From assembly GCA_003184365.1 (NCBI GenBank), contig NKYR01000177.1, positions 1 through 60,212 on the forward strand: a DNA stretch of 60,212 bases, written 5' to 3'. The position numbers and the translations under genes are program-made. This stretch comes from Evernia prunastri (lineage: Eukaryota; Ascomycota; Lecanoromycetes; Lecanorales; Parmeliaceae). Below, piece by piece: positions 23,071 to 34,559 of this stretch; the first letter of the stretch is position 1; every line of letters starts with the position of its first letter. Under the pieces are notes generated by a model. It was not told the origin of the DNA and made no database searches. It worked only from the letters and a program-made list of their open reading frames with translations.

Positions 23071-24837
23071 ATGTCCTTGACACGTTTGTCCAGACATGAT
23101 TTTCTATTCTTAATGCATATTTTCAAAAAACTTCAGCGATTTTTTGCTGACTTGAATATCGCCACGATTTTCCGCTCACGGCAAGTGACTATGAGAAATG
23201 TTATCACCCTGGAAGGCCCGGAAGAAAGATTGCGGCAGTTGCTTCTTAATGTATCCTCATATAGTGTCACACACGGTGGTCACCACGAAAAGCCCGAGCT
23301 CAGATTTGCTGGAGGATGGGTTCGAGATAAGCTATTAGGTCTACCCAGCAAGGATATCGACGTTGCCATAAGCAATATTAGCGGTTCCGATTTTGGGTCT
23401 CTAATGGGGCAATACGTGGAATCGCTCAAAGCACAAGGTAAAAACGAAAACGATATCCTTGGTCGTTTAGCCAAAATTGAAGCAAATCCTGAGAAGTCAA
23501 AGCATCTCGAGACTGCCACGACGAAGGTTCTCGGTTTTGACATAGACTTGGTCCACCTTCGCAAAGAAACGTATACCAATGACAGCCGCAACCCTAAAGT
23601 GGATTTTGGCTCTCCTGAAGAAGACGCTCTTCGTCGAGATTCAACCATTAACGCCCTGTTCTACAACCTCCAGACGTCCGAAACCGAGGACTTTACAGGA
23701 AGAGGGTTTCAAGACATGAAACGCAAAGTCATCAAGACACCGCTGGCACCTTTGCAAACCTTCAAAGATGACCCGTTGAGAGTGCTGAGAAGCATACGGT
23801 TCGCAAGCCGCTTTAGGTTTGAAATTGCTCCCGAAGATGAGATAGCCATGAGAGACCGTGCCATCCATGTTGCATTGAGGCTGAAGATCACGCGCGAGCG
23901 TGTGCGTGTCGAAATACTGAAGATGTTGGGTTGGCCAGAACCTCATGAATCCCTATCGTATTTGCAACCTCGGACAGCATTATCTCTGATTGATCGTCTT
24001 GGCTTGTATAATGAGGTCTTCACTGATCCTACCGATCCAGACTGCAGGTTGGCTGACACTGCGAACTGGCATCGGTCCTACAACCAGCTAGAGGACCTGA
24101 TTATTGCAGGATCAAAAGGATCAGATGGTTCAGAACCTCTGAAGACTATTGCATCCGTCTTATTACGTAGCCGTGAAGAACAATACTACGCATGGATACT
24201 GACGTGTTTCGTTCCCTGGGCGAGGGAGCCTTCAAAATATCCCCAGAAATCGTCTAAGCGACCGATGACCGCAGCAAGTCTTGCAGCACGAGAAGGCATC
24301 AAAGCGGAAAACAAGATCTACAGGCTTGTTGATGATGCTGTCTCTCATCTGCAAGACATTGTTGAAAAGAAGGAGGCCATTAATTTCGAGGACCAGACGA
24401 CAACTCTACCCTTGGAGCGGAAGCAGGGTGCCAGCTCCGAAGACCAACGCGAAATACAAGGATTGGCAATTCGCAAGTGGGGTTCCAACTGGCGAAGTAG
24501 TGTCATTTATGCTCTACTGACAGAGGTTGCGGAGACTAGGACAGAGACTGACGCTCAGGCGGTCTTGGATGGATACTCGTCGTGGCTATCGCATCTTTCA
24601 TCACTCAAGCTTCTCGACATTGATCAATTGAAGCCAATCGTGGACGGCGATGAGTTGATGAAAGCCTTCAATAGAAAAGGCGGGAAATGGGTGTCAGCAG
24701 CTTTAGAATCCGTTATGAAATGGCAACTTCGCAACCCTGACCGAATTGACGCCGCGGGTGCTATCGCAGAAGTTATGGAAACATCCGGCCCTGAACGGCC
24801 AAGAGATAAAGCAAGCTTTGGAAACCGAGAAGGATAG
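23071..24837 (+). CDS. CCA1: tRNA nucleotidyltransferase (CCA-adding enzyme)
   Basis: Single-exon gene, 588 codons. The enzyme adds CCA to tRNA 3' ends from CTP and ATP without a template. Class II signatures are RFAGGWVRDKLLG (78-90), the catalytic pair in KDIDVAI (95 and 97 are the metal-binding aspartates), RRDSTINALFYN, and DPLRVLRSIRFASRF for base recognition. The first 40 residues (MSLTRLSRHDFLFLMHIFKK...) are basic and hydrophobic with one Glu-free stretch, like a mitochondrial presequence. An in-frame ATG at 23191 (residue 41) would give the nuclear/cytosolic form, as known for yeast CCA1, where alternative starts sort one gene product to several compartments. Dual initiation here is inference. 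Neighbours are unrelated housekeeping genes. Confidence 0.95.
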   Translation: MSLTRLSRHDFLFLMHIFKKLQRFFADLNIATIFRSRQVTMRNVITLEGPEERLRQLLLNVSSYSVTHGGHHEKPELRFAGGWVRDKLLGLPSKDIDVAISNISGSDFGSLMGQYVESLKAQGKNENDILGRLAKIEANPEKSKHLETATTKVLGFDIDLVHLRKETYTNDSRNPKVDFGSPEEDALRRDSTINALFYNLQTSETEDFTGRGFQDMKRKVIKTPLAPLQTFKDDPLRVLRSIRFASRFRFEIAPEDEIAMRDRAIHVALRLKITRERVRVEILKMLGWPEPHESLSYLQPRTALSLIDRLGLYNEVFTDPTDPDCRLADTANWHRSYNQLEDLIIAGSKGSDGSEPLKTIASVLLRSREEQYYAWILTCFVPWAREPSKYPQKSSKRPMTAASLAAREGIKAENKIYRLVDDAVSHLQDIVEKKEAINFEDQTTTLPLERKQGASSEDQREIQGLAIRKWGSNWRSSVIYALLTEVAETRTETDAQAVLDGYSSWLSHLSSLKLLDIDQLKPIVDGDELMKAFNRKGGKWVSAALESVMKWQLRNPDRIDAAGAIAEVMETSGPERPRDKASFGNREG

Positions 24838-25276
24838 CATGGATAGGAAAAGGTCGGTAAGCTGCAATGCAATGGCAGCTCCACCAATCCCGCAATAACG
24901 TATGAGACAAGATACGAAGACCTTTTCTTGTCAGCAGGCTCCTCTGGTTACCTTACCTTAACTCCAATGTCCGAATCGAGGGTATGTGTGTGCCGAGGTC
25001 TTGGCAGGGAAAGAAGAATCTTATTTGGCATTAGACTACCAGAGTAGCTAAAATTGAAAGCAATCTTACATCTACAATATTGATTAATGGAACGCCTTGA
25101 AATGCCCTCCCAACATTTTCGGCAACACCAGATTTAGAAGAATGGTCTCGTATACGGAACTTTTCTTTACTTCTCTGCAGCTCCAACGCTTCGGCGATGA
25201 GGGATGCAGGAGTACTTTCCCACAGCCATACTGTAGCCTACTATTCAGCACCAGTTCACCATAGAGCTGCTGCATC
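24838..25276. other. Intergenic, CCA1 to TTI2
   Basis: 439 bases between genes on the same strand. It holds GGTTACCTTACCTTAAC near 24947. A short minus-strand frame at the TTI2 start looks like chance. No other feature seen. Confidence 0.4.
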
Positions 25277-27074
25277 ATGGATTTCGAGGACTTGAGAAAG
25301 TCTGCTCGGGAACGCTTCCAAGCTGTCACGGCTGATCATCCCACGCTCGCTTTGCCTAGAATTTTCCTTTCCAAAGAGGCTCGAAGCACAAGCTTAGCGT
25401 CTCTCGTGGAGAACCTCCTTATCTCAGCCTCGGAACAATCTACAACCCAGGTAGGATCTTAGACTTCACGGTTTTACCGTCTAAGCTCCCAAAGATTGAT
25501 CCCTCCCGCGATAGTTATTCGAGAATGTGGTCGTGTTGGACGTATATCTCGCTGAAGAATGTGGCTGTGAACGCAACTGTCCAGACCGAGATACAGCAAT
25601 CTTCCTTCGAGATTGGGTAGCTGAAGCTATACTACCCACCGAGGCATTTGCAGATCCCTCGCCATATTCAATGAGTTGGTCACGTTCGATGCTATGATGG
25701 CCAGAAGCTGATATACGGAGTCTCATAGAAGAGAAAGCAACGATCACTCCAGATGAGGTTGCCAAGTTTCGTGCCATGTCCCTATCTGGCATATCACTAT
25801 TGTGTCGTTTACTAAAAATCGAGGCACTTGCGGGAGATGAGTCTATGGTGACTATTCTCACATGCATAGCATCATTTACTGACCCAAGCGACCCTTGGAC
25901 CCATCCAAACGCCGGCGACCATGCATGTACTCTCTCCAAAGACTACATGGCTTCTGAAAGATTGCCCACTATACTCACCAGGTTACTTCAGGAACGGGTC
26001 AAGCCGCTCTTTGCAAAAACAAAGAATCCGGCAATTACACAGCAAGGTCGGAAAGCCATTGATCCTCTTTCAAGCGCTACTATCGCTCATACTGATCTCG
26101 ATGGTGAGACTAAACCGTGGAAGTACCGGAATGCTTATATTGTCACTGTTTTCCGATGGACGTTGAAGCACTTGGATGTGCGTACTGTGGTTAATCCTTT
26201 TGTACGTACTTGGGCTGATAGGAAGCTAGGAATCGTCGATTCAGGCAAATTGGCCACTAATCATTCCCCCACTCCTTGCACTGATGGATGATTCTTCAAC
26301 AAAGTACAAAGTCAAAGGCTGTAACTCTCTTGCCATGTTTCTTCGAAAGTGTCCTTCGCCTTTACTAGAGCGCACCGGCCTCGGAGAAATATTCGAAGAT
26401 GCTATTATGCCGTGCCTACTGTCTTTGCCGTCTCTAACAGAGGAGGCGGAGTCATTGCAGATGCTGACGGCAGCCTACCCTGCGCTGATCTCCTTGGCTT
26501 TGATCCGGTTTCCGGCCGAAGAGCACCAAGCTGCGAGGATCAAAGCACTGGACAGGATTCTTCGAACCGGGATTTTGAAGGGGTATGCACATGCTGGAGA
26601 GCATGTTAAAGTGGCAGAGCTTTTGGTCGATGAAACGACAGTCCTTGTAAAAGAGCTTGGTGTTGAATCTGTTAAACATCTAAAGGTAGCACATGAGCCA
26701 TTGTGGATTGGATTATGGCTGATGCTATTGTGAAGCATATTCTTCCTTTGCTGACTGGCATCTTGGCTGCACCATTTGCTACAGCCTACCCTCCTCTACT
26801 TCGAGCATCTGTGAAAACAGCGCAAACAATCATCATCGCTGATTGGCCTCGCATTGCTTATTACAGGGGGGAGATACTGAAAGGCCTGACAATCTGCTGG
26901 TGCCGAATCGCAGACAAAGAGGCGCCGTCTCAGGAGCTCAAGGAAGTGCGTGATAGCATTGAACGAGCAATGCAGTCTTTGACATCCGTATTGAGACGAA
27001 ACGCCAAGGTAATAGAGGAGTACCAAATTCTGATCGACAGTGACAGCAGACTCCAAGACCTCTTGGTTGTCTGA
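25277..27074 (+). CDS. TTI2: TELO2-interacting protein 2 (Tti2) family, with an in-frame TGA
   Basis: Model: join(25277-25450, 25515-26201, 26245-26685, 26736-27074), 547 codons including stop; introns of 64, 43 and 50 bp, and the frame closes. Recognisable Tti2 parts are AIFLRDWVAEAILPTEAF, then WPLIIPPLLALMDD, STKYKVKGCNSLAMFLRK and TGLGEIFEDAIMPCLLSLP, followed by a helical-repeat C-terminus. Tti2 works with Tel2 and Tti1 (TTT complex), handing PIKK kinases such as TOR and ATM/ATR relatives to Hsp90. Odd: exon 2 contains TGA at 25695-25697, inside a well-kept segment (...SWSRSML, stop, WPEADIRSL...). I found no splice pair that removes it without losing conserved sequence. It may be a sequencing error, a true nonsense allele, an unnoticed intron or recoding. 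Confidence 0.82.
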
Positions 27075-27204
27075 ATTACAGAAGCTACTCTGATAATCTC
27101 GGGCTTCGCCATCATCTTCCGCAAACACCAACCCGAAGCACCACTTCAATGCACGAAACGCCACGCTAAATTTATGGGGCAGATGGTCATCCACGTGAAA
27201 CGCC

Positions 27205-30200
27205 TTATGAATCCACGCGCTGCTTGAACAGCGATTTGCCTTTTACCCATTGACGATAAGCTTTGTACCGCTTCTTTGCCGTGTCGGCCTCCGTCACAGT
27301 CAGAGGGTCTTCCCCAATGTCAAGGAATTCTGCATAGTCTGCCAAATCGTCTTCTGTCGAATGCATACTGTTCACTGCATCGACTGAGATGCTGTTGACA
27401 TAGCAGAGGAATTCCAAGTCCGGATTTGGCGGCACATCGGCAGTTACCACAAGGGGAAGATTCAATGGGTGGCTGATGTAGCGTTGGTACTCATGTGCTT
27501 CTGTATCAGTCACAGAAGGATTGAGCGAGTTAGCAACGAATTGGTCGAGAGTCCACTGCGTCACGGCCGATTTGTCTTTGAGTATTTTTCTCTCTCTCCC
27601 CACTTCGACCTGGGAAGAGCCGTCTTTGCCCTCGGCGCGTGAACCCTTCAAGATGCTCTGCTGAGGTGGTTGTTGCTCACCGAGTTGAGATTGCAGCCAT
27701 GCTGGTAGAGCGCGCTTTGATTGCGGGACACTGTGACCAGGTTGTGCCTTTTGTTCCCCACTTACTTCTTTTCCAGGATTTGTATTCGAATCCTCCTTTC
27801 TCTGCTGTCCTTTTTCAGGCGAAGCATGTTCATGCCCGTCTCTGACTCGGAAAGGACTGAGATCATACTTGCCTTCCTTGGTCGATTTGAATGGTATATA
27901 CCTGAGGGTGGAGTTCATCTTATAGGAGAACATCTTTTGGAATGATGACAACGCAAGTGGGCGGTAATATTCCAACCAATACTCATCGAAGAAGCCGAGC
28001 GATTTTTCAGCAAGGTAACCTTGGGGTTTGGTATCTTCGGGCATCGCCGGCTTGTGAAGATGCTCCGGATTGAACCACTGGATGTAGTTTTTCTGCCTTT
28101 GGGCAGACCATGAGCGAGGGTCTGTATGGTGAAGATAGTAGTCGGTCGAGAGATCCCACAGCATCGGCTGGCCCTGGACAAATGTGTAGTTTCCGAGGAA
28201 CAAATTGTACGCTTCCTGTCGTTGTTTATCAAGGAAGGAGTTGTTGTAATAACGCTTGAAGCTTTCCACCATGTCTCGAGAGTGGCTTGTCCATTGGTTA
28301 ATCTTCCTGTACGTTTCCATGGTATTTACCAGATGAGAGCCACCATACTGTATGGCAATGGTATCGCCATGATCGTGATACCTAGAACCCTTGTCATGTG
28401 CAATTCTTTGATTGTGCTTCGGAAATGGTATAGCTTACATATGTGTAAAAAGATTGACGGCATCTGTATCGTAGTCGATCGAGGTATCGCTGATAATACC
28501 TAGAGCGTGCAATTGGTGACCAAGAGCTCGTTTACCAATAACGAATTGGGCGGCGTTAGTTCGGTCGAGGCAGTCAATACAGTTAGTCCTCGCTACCCCA
28601 TCTTGCATGCTCAGCTGCCCAGACTCGGAGAGACCATTGCGAAAGAATCCCGTTCGAGTCATCACATCTTCCGCGATCGACTCCAGCGTGCCAATGACAT
28701 CTTGATCTCGACTAATGACCACAGGCTTTAGCCTCTCAGCGATCCATTTGCGCAACCACATACTGACCTTTTCGAAGCTCGGCTCATATCCCATGCCTTG
28801 TAAATTATCTTTTTATCCGCGGGCAGGAATTGATTTAGGTATGAGATTGCGTTTCCATACTCCTGAAGAAGGATCGATTCACGAGGTGTTCGCTCACGAG
28901 ACTGCAGCCGTCAGCCCAGTGAGAAGCAGTCTTGAGCTCTATTAGAATATCTTGCCTTGACTAAGTTGAGAACGAATATCGGGGCGCCATATCGCTCAAA
29001 AAGATTGTCGAAGTGAAGAGCTGCTGCACCATAGAATGGATCCACGAGATTCACTGAGGATTCAGCATCAAGCGTTAAGATTGCAGCGGCACGCTTACAT
29101 TCGATGTCTGGCTTAGGTGACACCCCAGTATTGTCCTGCGTCCAGTATAGAGGAATGCTTCCACGGTGTTGCACGTAAGACGTATAATTTGGATTTGAAA
29201 ATAACTCAGGACCCGGTGCGTGGAATGATGTTGTCAGCATCTCGGACACAATCTGTTCTGTCTCAACATCGTTGGCGACATATCCCTGGACAGCGCGTTA
29301 GGTACCTAGATTAACAGACAAGAACAATGCTTGCAGCTTGCCAGATCATTTGCTCCACGCTTCAGAAACCGCGCACCGGCGAAGAATCTAGATCGTCTCG
29401 CAATTATGGTAATATGGACAGTTCGTCCATAAACAGAAAGAGCTATCAAGAGCTTTGTCAGTAGTTTGATGACGCCGCGAAGAGGATATGTTTACTGGCT
29501 TGGTCTACGAAACCATGCACTATTGGCAAACACCAATCGTAGGTATTCTTCAAAGCCTCTGATGCGGGGCCAAGCAGATGGTGATTCCAGACGAACATAG
29601 AATTCCGGTGGTTTAGAAACGAACCGGCATTACCTTGTTGCATCGCCTGCCTCTCCCGGAGGATGTTGTGCTGCAGTGTACGTGTAATGTCGTAAGAATA
29701 ACTGAAGTAAAACGAACGTGACAGGTCAAGGTTGTTAAGAATTCCAAGAAAACGTGCTTCTTCGGCGTCTCTATCTACCTTGAAGCGAGATGAAGAGGAC
29801 ATGGTCAAGGAAACGAGCTCAGTCCCGTCCACTTGATAAATGTAGTGGCCTCCGATCATGGCGACCTGGCTTCTCTTGGTGATGACGAGCATGTAGTATG
29901 CACCGGTAAACCTAATGAATCCAAGGAGACCCCAAGTGCTACATTTGAGCCTCAAGCCTCCGGATGCCTTGTTCCCGTCATCCACTGTATTTAACAGCTG
30001 GTTCATTTCTTTCTTGGTATACACAATGTCGTCTTCAGTAATACTTAAATCTCCCGAGTCGGCAGACCGATCTATTTTCAAGATCCTGAATTTGCGATCC
30101 ACAACATCACCTCCCACCAGGTAGTAGCGGCTTGCCGTTTCATACAATGAAAACCTGTGAATCTGACATACACCCTCCTCGCCAACCTTCTGATAGACGG

Positions 30201-30585
30201 CGCCTCTGTTTCGTTGCGCTGCTGAGGCGGGACTTGTGGACCTTGGGAAGGACTTGGCAGTTGCCCGCTCTTCATCCTCCCCGTCCGACTGCGCGTGATA
30301 GGCTGTCTTCTTGGGGGAAGTAGGTGCATCGTTGGATAGGTGAGGGAAAGTCACGGTCTCGGTGGAGGTTTCATCGATGGTGAATACATTTTCTATCCTT
30401 TCAGGTGTCACCGGTTGTGGGCTGTGAATGCTGCTGGTCTCTACAGTATCTGGCTTTGCAGGGCGCCCGCCTGCTGAGGAAAGGCGTAATCGTTGACCTC
30501 CATCGGTCAGGGTAGCTGGAGGCTGTCTATCGACCATGCGATTTTGGGGGGGTGTCAGCTGCAGAGGGGTTTGCTTACCCTCCAT
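27205..30585 (-). CDS. FIG4: Polyphosphoinositide 5-phosphatase Fig4 (Sac domain)
   Basis: Model: complement(27205-28381, 28439-28711, 28768-28901, 28956-29053, 29099-29285, 29342-29442, 29496-30585), 1019 codons, six introns of 45-57 bp. Two introns have GC donors (29286-29341 and 28902-28955). A disordered N-terminus of about 120 residues precedes the Sac domain: FSLYETASRYYLVGG, the region YDWCLPIVHGFVDQ, ARRSRFFAGARFLKRGANDL, and the active site RTNCIDCLDRTN with C581 and R587 of CX5R(T). A long C-terminal half continues with a Lys/Gln-rich disordered segment. Fig4 acts with Vac14 and Fab1/PIKfyve on vacuole and late endosome membranes, removing the 5-phosphate of PI(3,5)P2 and also supporting its synthesis. 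Length exceeds yeast Fig4 (879), mostly from disordered parts. Convergent with TTI2 (130 bp). Confidence 0.95.
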
Positions 30586-31317
30586 GACCTCAGACGAACG
30601 TTGACTGGTAGCCGCAACATAGCGAAATCAAGGGTAGAAGGCTTGACTGCAGGGCATTGCTACGAGACGTCCCACTCTTGACGTTTGGTAGTTCATCGAG
30701 AAACATTGATGCTCGGAAGTGTCAAAAGTCAGAGAATATTTGTTTAATCTATTTTCACTTTTTCTTTGCCTGTAGCATACAAAGCCTCCGCAACCAGCCA
30801 GGACAGACAGGGGTACCGCTTAGGTTAGAGTACTGACTACCTTACCTACTTAGGTTCCTCCGGCTTCAACCGTCCAGGTTCCTCGACCTCAGGGTACCCT
30901 CGGTGCCTCGTACGTACTAAGTTAACTTACCTACACAGGTATCATGTACCACAACATTCTTAAATTGTATAAATTAATCGCAACATTCACACTCTGTTCA
31001 GACCAAATCTTTACAATATCATCAAAACCCAGCATGATGTAATTCAGAGGAGGAAGCGCTCTGATCTTCTTATTTCTTCTCCTTTTTCTTAGTCTCAGAG
31101 CGGGTGCCTATGGCATGCTTGCGTTAGGTTACGGCATACCCCTCCCATGGACCTTTTTCTCCGCTTCTAGTGATCGTATCCCTACTGTTTGCTTATGAGC
31201 GAAGCGAATAGTAAGGCTACTATTGCGTCGTCATTGTGGAGTCACTCCAGGTCACTTAAACCCGCTTTCCTCACTATTGCACTCCGCTCCTACCATTCCC
31301 TCCTCGAACCTTCAATC
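30586..31317. promoter_or_regulatory. Divergent promoter region, FIG4 / flavohemoglobin
   Basis: 732 bases between divergent starts. The middle (30820-30945) is dense in TTAGG/ACCTTACCTAC/TTACCTAC motifs. An in-frame ATG upstream of flavohemoglobin lies at 31195 and could extend that protein by 41 residues. Nitric-oxide or stress control is expected for flavohemoglobin, but no specific operator was identified. Confidence 0.5.
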
Positions 31318-32631
31318 ATGTCGTCGCTGAGTCCAGAGCAGGTCAAACTCATCAAAGCAACGGTCCCAATCCTTCAACAATATGGTAACGAGATCACCAC
31401 TCGCTTTTACCAAGACATGTTAGCGGAGATCCCCGACCTTAACAATGGTGTGTCCCACAATGGCAAGCTTGCGTGAAGACTGCGAGCTCAGGGAAAATAT
31501 CTAGTGTTCAATCAGACCAATCAACTCAATGGGCATCAGGCAGCTGCACTTGCCGGTAGCCTGTACGCCTACGCTGCACACATCGACGATCTAGGCGCAT
31601 TGAGCCCAGCGTTGGAGCGTATCAGCCAGAAACACGTCTCTCTTCATGTACAGCCCGAGCAGTATGACACGGTCGGCACATACCTTCTCCGGGCCATGAA
31701 GAACGTCCTAGGAGACGCTCTCACACCAGACCTCCACACCGCATGGGCAGTGGCTTACCAACAGCTAGCGAATTTGATGATCAACCGCGAAGCCGAATTG
31801 TTCAAAGAAGCCGATGATTGGCGTGATTGGCGGGAGTTCCGAATCATCCAGAAAATACCCGAATCATCAGAAATAACCTCCTTCTACCTTGCACCGCTTG
31901 ACGGAAAACCGCTACCGTCGTATCTTCCTGGACAGTATGTATCCATACGAACATCTGTCCCAGACATTCATTACCTACAAGCGCGGCAATACTCCCTTAG
32001 CGATGCGCCACATTCCGACTACTACCGTGTTACCGTCAAGAAGGAGCACGCACTGGATATCGATGATCCCGATGCCAAAGCACATCCTGGTTACATTTCA
32101 AATATACTCCACAGTGAGAAGAACCTCGGGGATATGGTAGAAGTCTCGCATCCAGCCGGAGACTTCTTCTTGGATACTCGTCAGAAAGACTCGTCGGATG
32201 CACCCATAGTCCTAATATCCGCGGGCGTGGGTCTTACCCCGGATCTCTCCATACTCAACACTCTCATCGCAAAAGATTCAAAACGTAGGATATCTTGGGT
32301 GCATGCAAGTCGCAATTCCCGTGTTCAAGCATTTAGGGATCATATCAAGAATACCGCTAACACACATGGTAATGTGCAAAGCCACGTCTTCATCAAAGAG
32401 CCCAGAGAGAGTGACGTGGAAGGTAATGACTATCAGTTTACAGGACGAATGAATTTAAACAGATTGAATGCAGTCGAGGACCTTTTCATCCATAATCCTA
32501 AGGCCGAGTACTACATCTGCGGGCCCGTAGGGTTTATGGCGGATATGACGAGATACTTAGAAAAGCAAGGTATTGAAGGGGGACGTATTAAAACGGAGTT
32601 TTTTGGGACGGGCGAGATTCCCAAAGCTTGA
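31318..32631 (+). CDS. YHB1: Flavohemoglobin (nitric oxide dioxygenase)
   Basis: Model: join(31318-31447, 31505-32631), 418 codons, one 57-bp intron; the join gives DLNN-VFNQTNQLNGHQ. N-terminal globin domain (1-145): B10 tyrosine in RFYQDML (Y31) and proximal heme histidine H87 in QKHVSLHV. FAD domain with RQYSLSD, and NAD domain with SAGVGLTP, then ending in KTEFFGTGE. The enzyme oxidises NO to nitrate using NAD(P)H, FAD and heme, protecting against nitrosative stress. Length is normal for the family (about 400). The open frame continues upstream to ATG 31195, adding 41 residues rich in Ser, Leu and Arg that resemble a mitochondrial presequence; cytosolic and mitochondrial flavohemoglobins are both known in fungi. 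The chosen start matches the cytosolic form. Confidence 0.97.
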
Positions 32632-33110
32632 GTAAAATTGTATTGTAGCGTTTACGAGCGACTTCTTATCTCCTCCTTTCCTATGTGCGTGCACATTCCC
32701 TCTTCGGTTAATGCGGTCGTAGATGGGAGCTGATCCTACATCGTCAGCCGATAAGATTCCCCCTACTCCTATAACATCTACTTGTTGTCCTAGTTCTTCA
32801 CGCGTAGGCTTTTATTGATTTCTGTGGAGGAACAGCTACTGTAAGTATAAAAGCCGAAAAGGGAACGACTTCGACAAAGTCTCATCGTATGGAAGGCAAC
32901 TTGTTGATGAGCACATCCATATTCATTCTGAAGATACCCCTAATCTCATCATTAGATAACAGATCGGTTTTTCTAATGTGAACAAAGCCAGGCCAACACG
33001 GCTATTAATTGCAGGAAAATGAAAGTGATTCAACTGATTCGGCCTAGATCTCGACTTTCTTACTGAGTAGATCTTCTCAGAGCTGCAGTCAAAGGTTTTG
33101 CATAATGATT
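32632..33110. other. Intergenic, nothing recognised
   Basis: About 480 bases of ordinary composition after the flavohemoglobin stop. No gene or repeat recognised. Confidence 0.35.
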
Positions 33111-33815
33111 TGTCAAGCTCGCAAACGTACCAAGTCGGTGATACTCTGTACTCGTGATCTGAAGTCCTCCGCTACCGCTCTTTCGAGAGATGCTAAGGAA
33201 TCGAGAATCCAGAGTAACGGATCCTTACCGCCAGCGTTGGTCAGTGCGAGCTCCACAGCCAAGGCTCTCATACGCTTCCTTGTCTCCGAGCCTTATTTGT
33301 ATTGGGTGAAATATATATGTACGCTGATCAGCTTGCCCTATCAAAGTGCAAACCAATCGTCCAGAATGTAAGCTGAAGCGCTGAGGCCGTTCCTACGATA
33401 GGGTCACGGCTGACCGTGTTGGCAGTACTTACTATGAGCTTTTCGAGGACATGCCATGTCATTATGTCTCGCCAGGTGTTGTGTACGACGCTTTCGAGAG
33501 TGTTGAGGTCAAGTCTGTGAGAAGCAGTATGCTTTTATAGACTCTGTTAGTCGGGAATCTTGTAAGTATGGGCAAGATCGGAATTCAGACCGAATGGATG
33601 ATACGTAAATGTTTGAATAGTCATCAATAACCTTTTCGAGGTCTCAGATTACATCTTGCCAAATACGAGCTACAAATCTTCGTATGGAAAAGAGAGGGAG
33701 GACCTCGTTATCCATGGGGCAGTCGTGATCAGTAAGTAAGTCCCAAAGATCGGATTCGGACATCTCAGGGGAGATCCATGTCGTGAATGGTAAGCCATTA
33801 TCCTGAGAGTGTAGT
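33111..33815 (-). pseudogene. Decayed, unrecognised protein-coding remnant at the desert border
   Basis: Three protein-like blocks follow each other on the minus strand. About 33815-33545 contains LPFTTWISPEMSESDLWDLL and NEVLPLFSIRRFVARIWQDV, then a TGA where CGA would fit. About 33531-33370, after a one-base frame shift, contains LESVVHNTWRDIMTWHVLEK. About 33295-33115 contains RALAVELALTNAGGKDPLLW. No start codon or full intron set could be assembled. I do not recognise the family; a cytochrome P450-like feel in block 2 is too weak to call. It lies right at the change to RIP-type DNA, so mutation leaking from the repeats may have broken it. Confidence 0.4.
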
Positions 33816-34559
33816 AAAACTTTCTAAAGAAGATTACTTGAACGATTATCGAGATCTCTCTTTAATCGTCTAAAATATATTTAACGATTCTTATGAGAAC
33901 GTAATTCTAAAATTATAATATATTCATCGATATAAAATTAAGGTAAGTTTTTTTTTTTCTTAATTACTTTATTTTTAAAATAACGAGACGATACGCTTAA
34001 TATCGAGCGATTTAATTAAATTAGTATATATAAAATAATAAGATAGAGCTGAGCTAAAAAAAAACCTTGAATTTGTATATGCAGTCAATGAAAAAATCGA
34101 AATTACTACGCTCTTTAATATAGCGTGCTTAGTCAGCTCGTTAGATCTCTCGGGCGTCTTCTTATCAAGTTTTTAATATAACGTACTTACAATTTAAGTG
34201 TTTCTATATTCTTAATATATAATACTTTTAAACTTTTTTAAATTATATAACTCTATTAACGCTTTTTAATAATATAAAAATTTTTTAATTTAATTAGATA
34301 TTAATTAAATTATATTGTATTGAAATAATTTGTTATTAAAGCGATCGCTTATTTAAATTCTTAATAATAATATTTTATTTATTTTACACGCGAGTAATTA
34401 TTTTATTAAATTTCTTTATTAATTGATTATAAATATATTCGTCTTCGATACGTCTCGTCGAACTATTATTTAACGTCTTAGATATAAAATTTTTCTTTTA
34501 ATATTCTTTTTAAAGTTCGATTAATTCGTTTAAAACGTCTTTAAACGAATCTTTCTTTG

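Noticed and set aside
28435..29249. Two independent small genes upstream of the FIG4 C-terminal half
   Set aside because: They are internal exons of FIG4; splicing joins them in frame with the conserved Sac domain order.
33105..33371. Plus-strand 88-codon frame near the desert border
   Set aside because: The opposite strand has the more protein-like text; this frame is its shadow.
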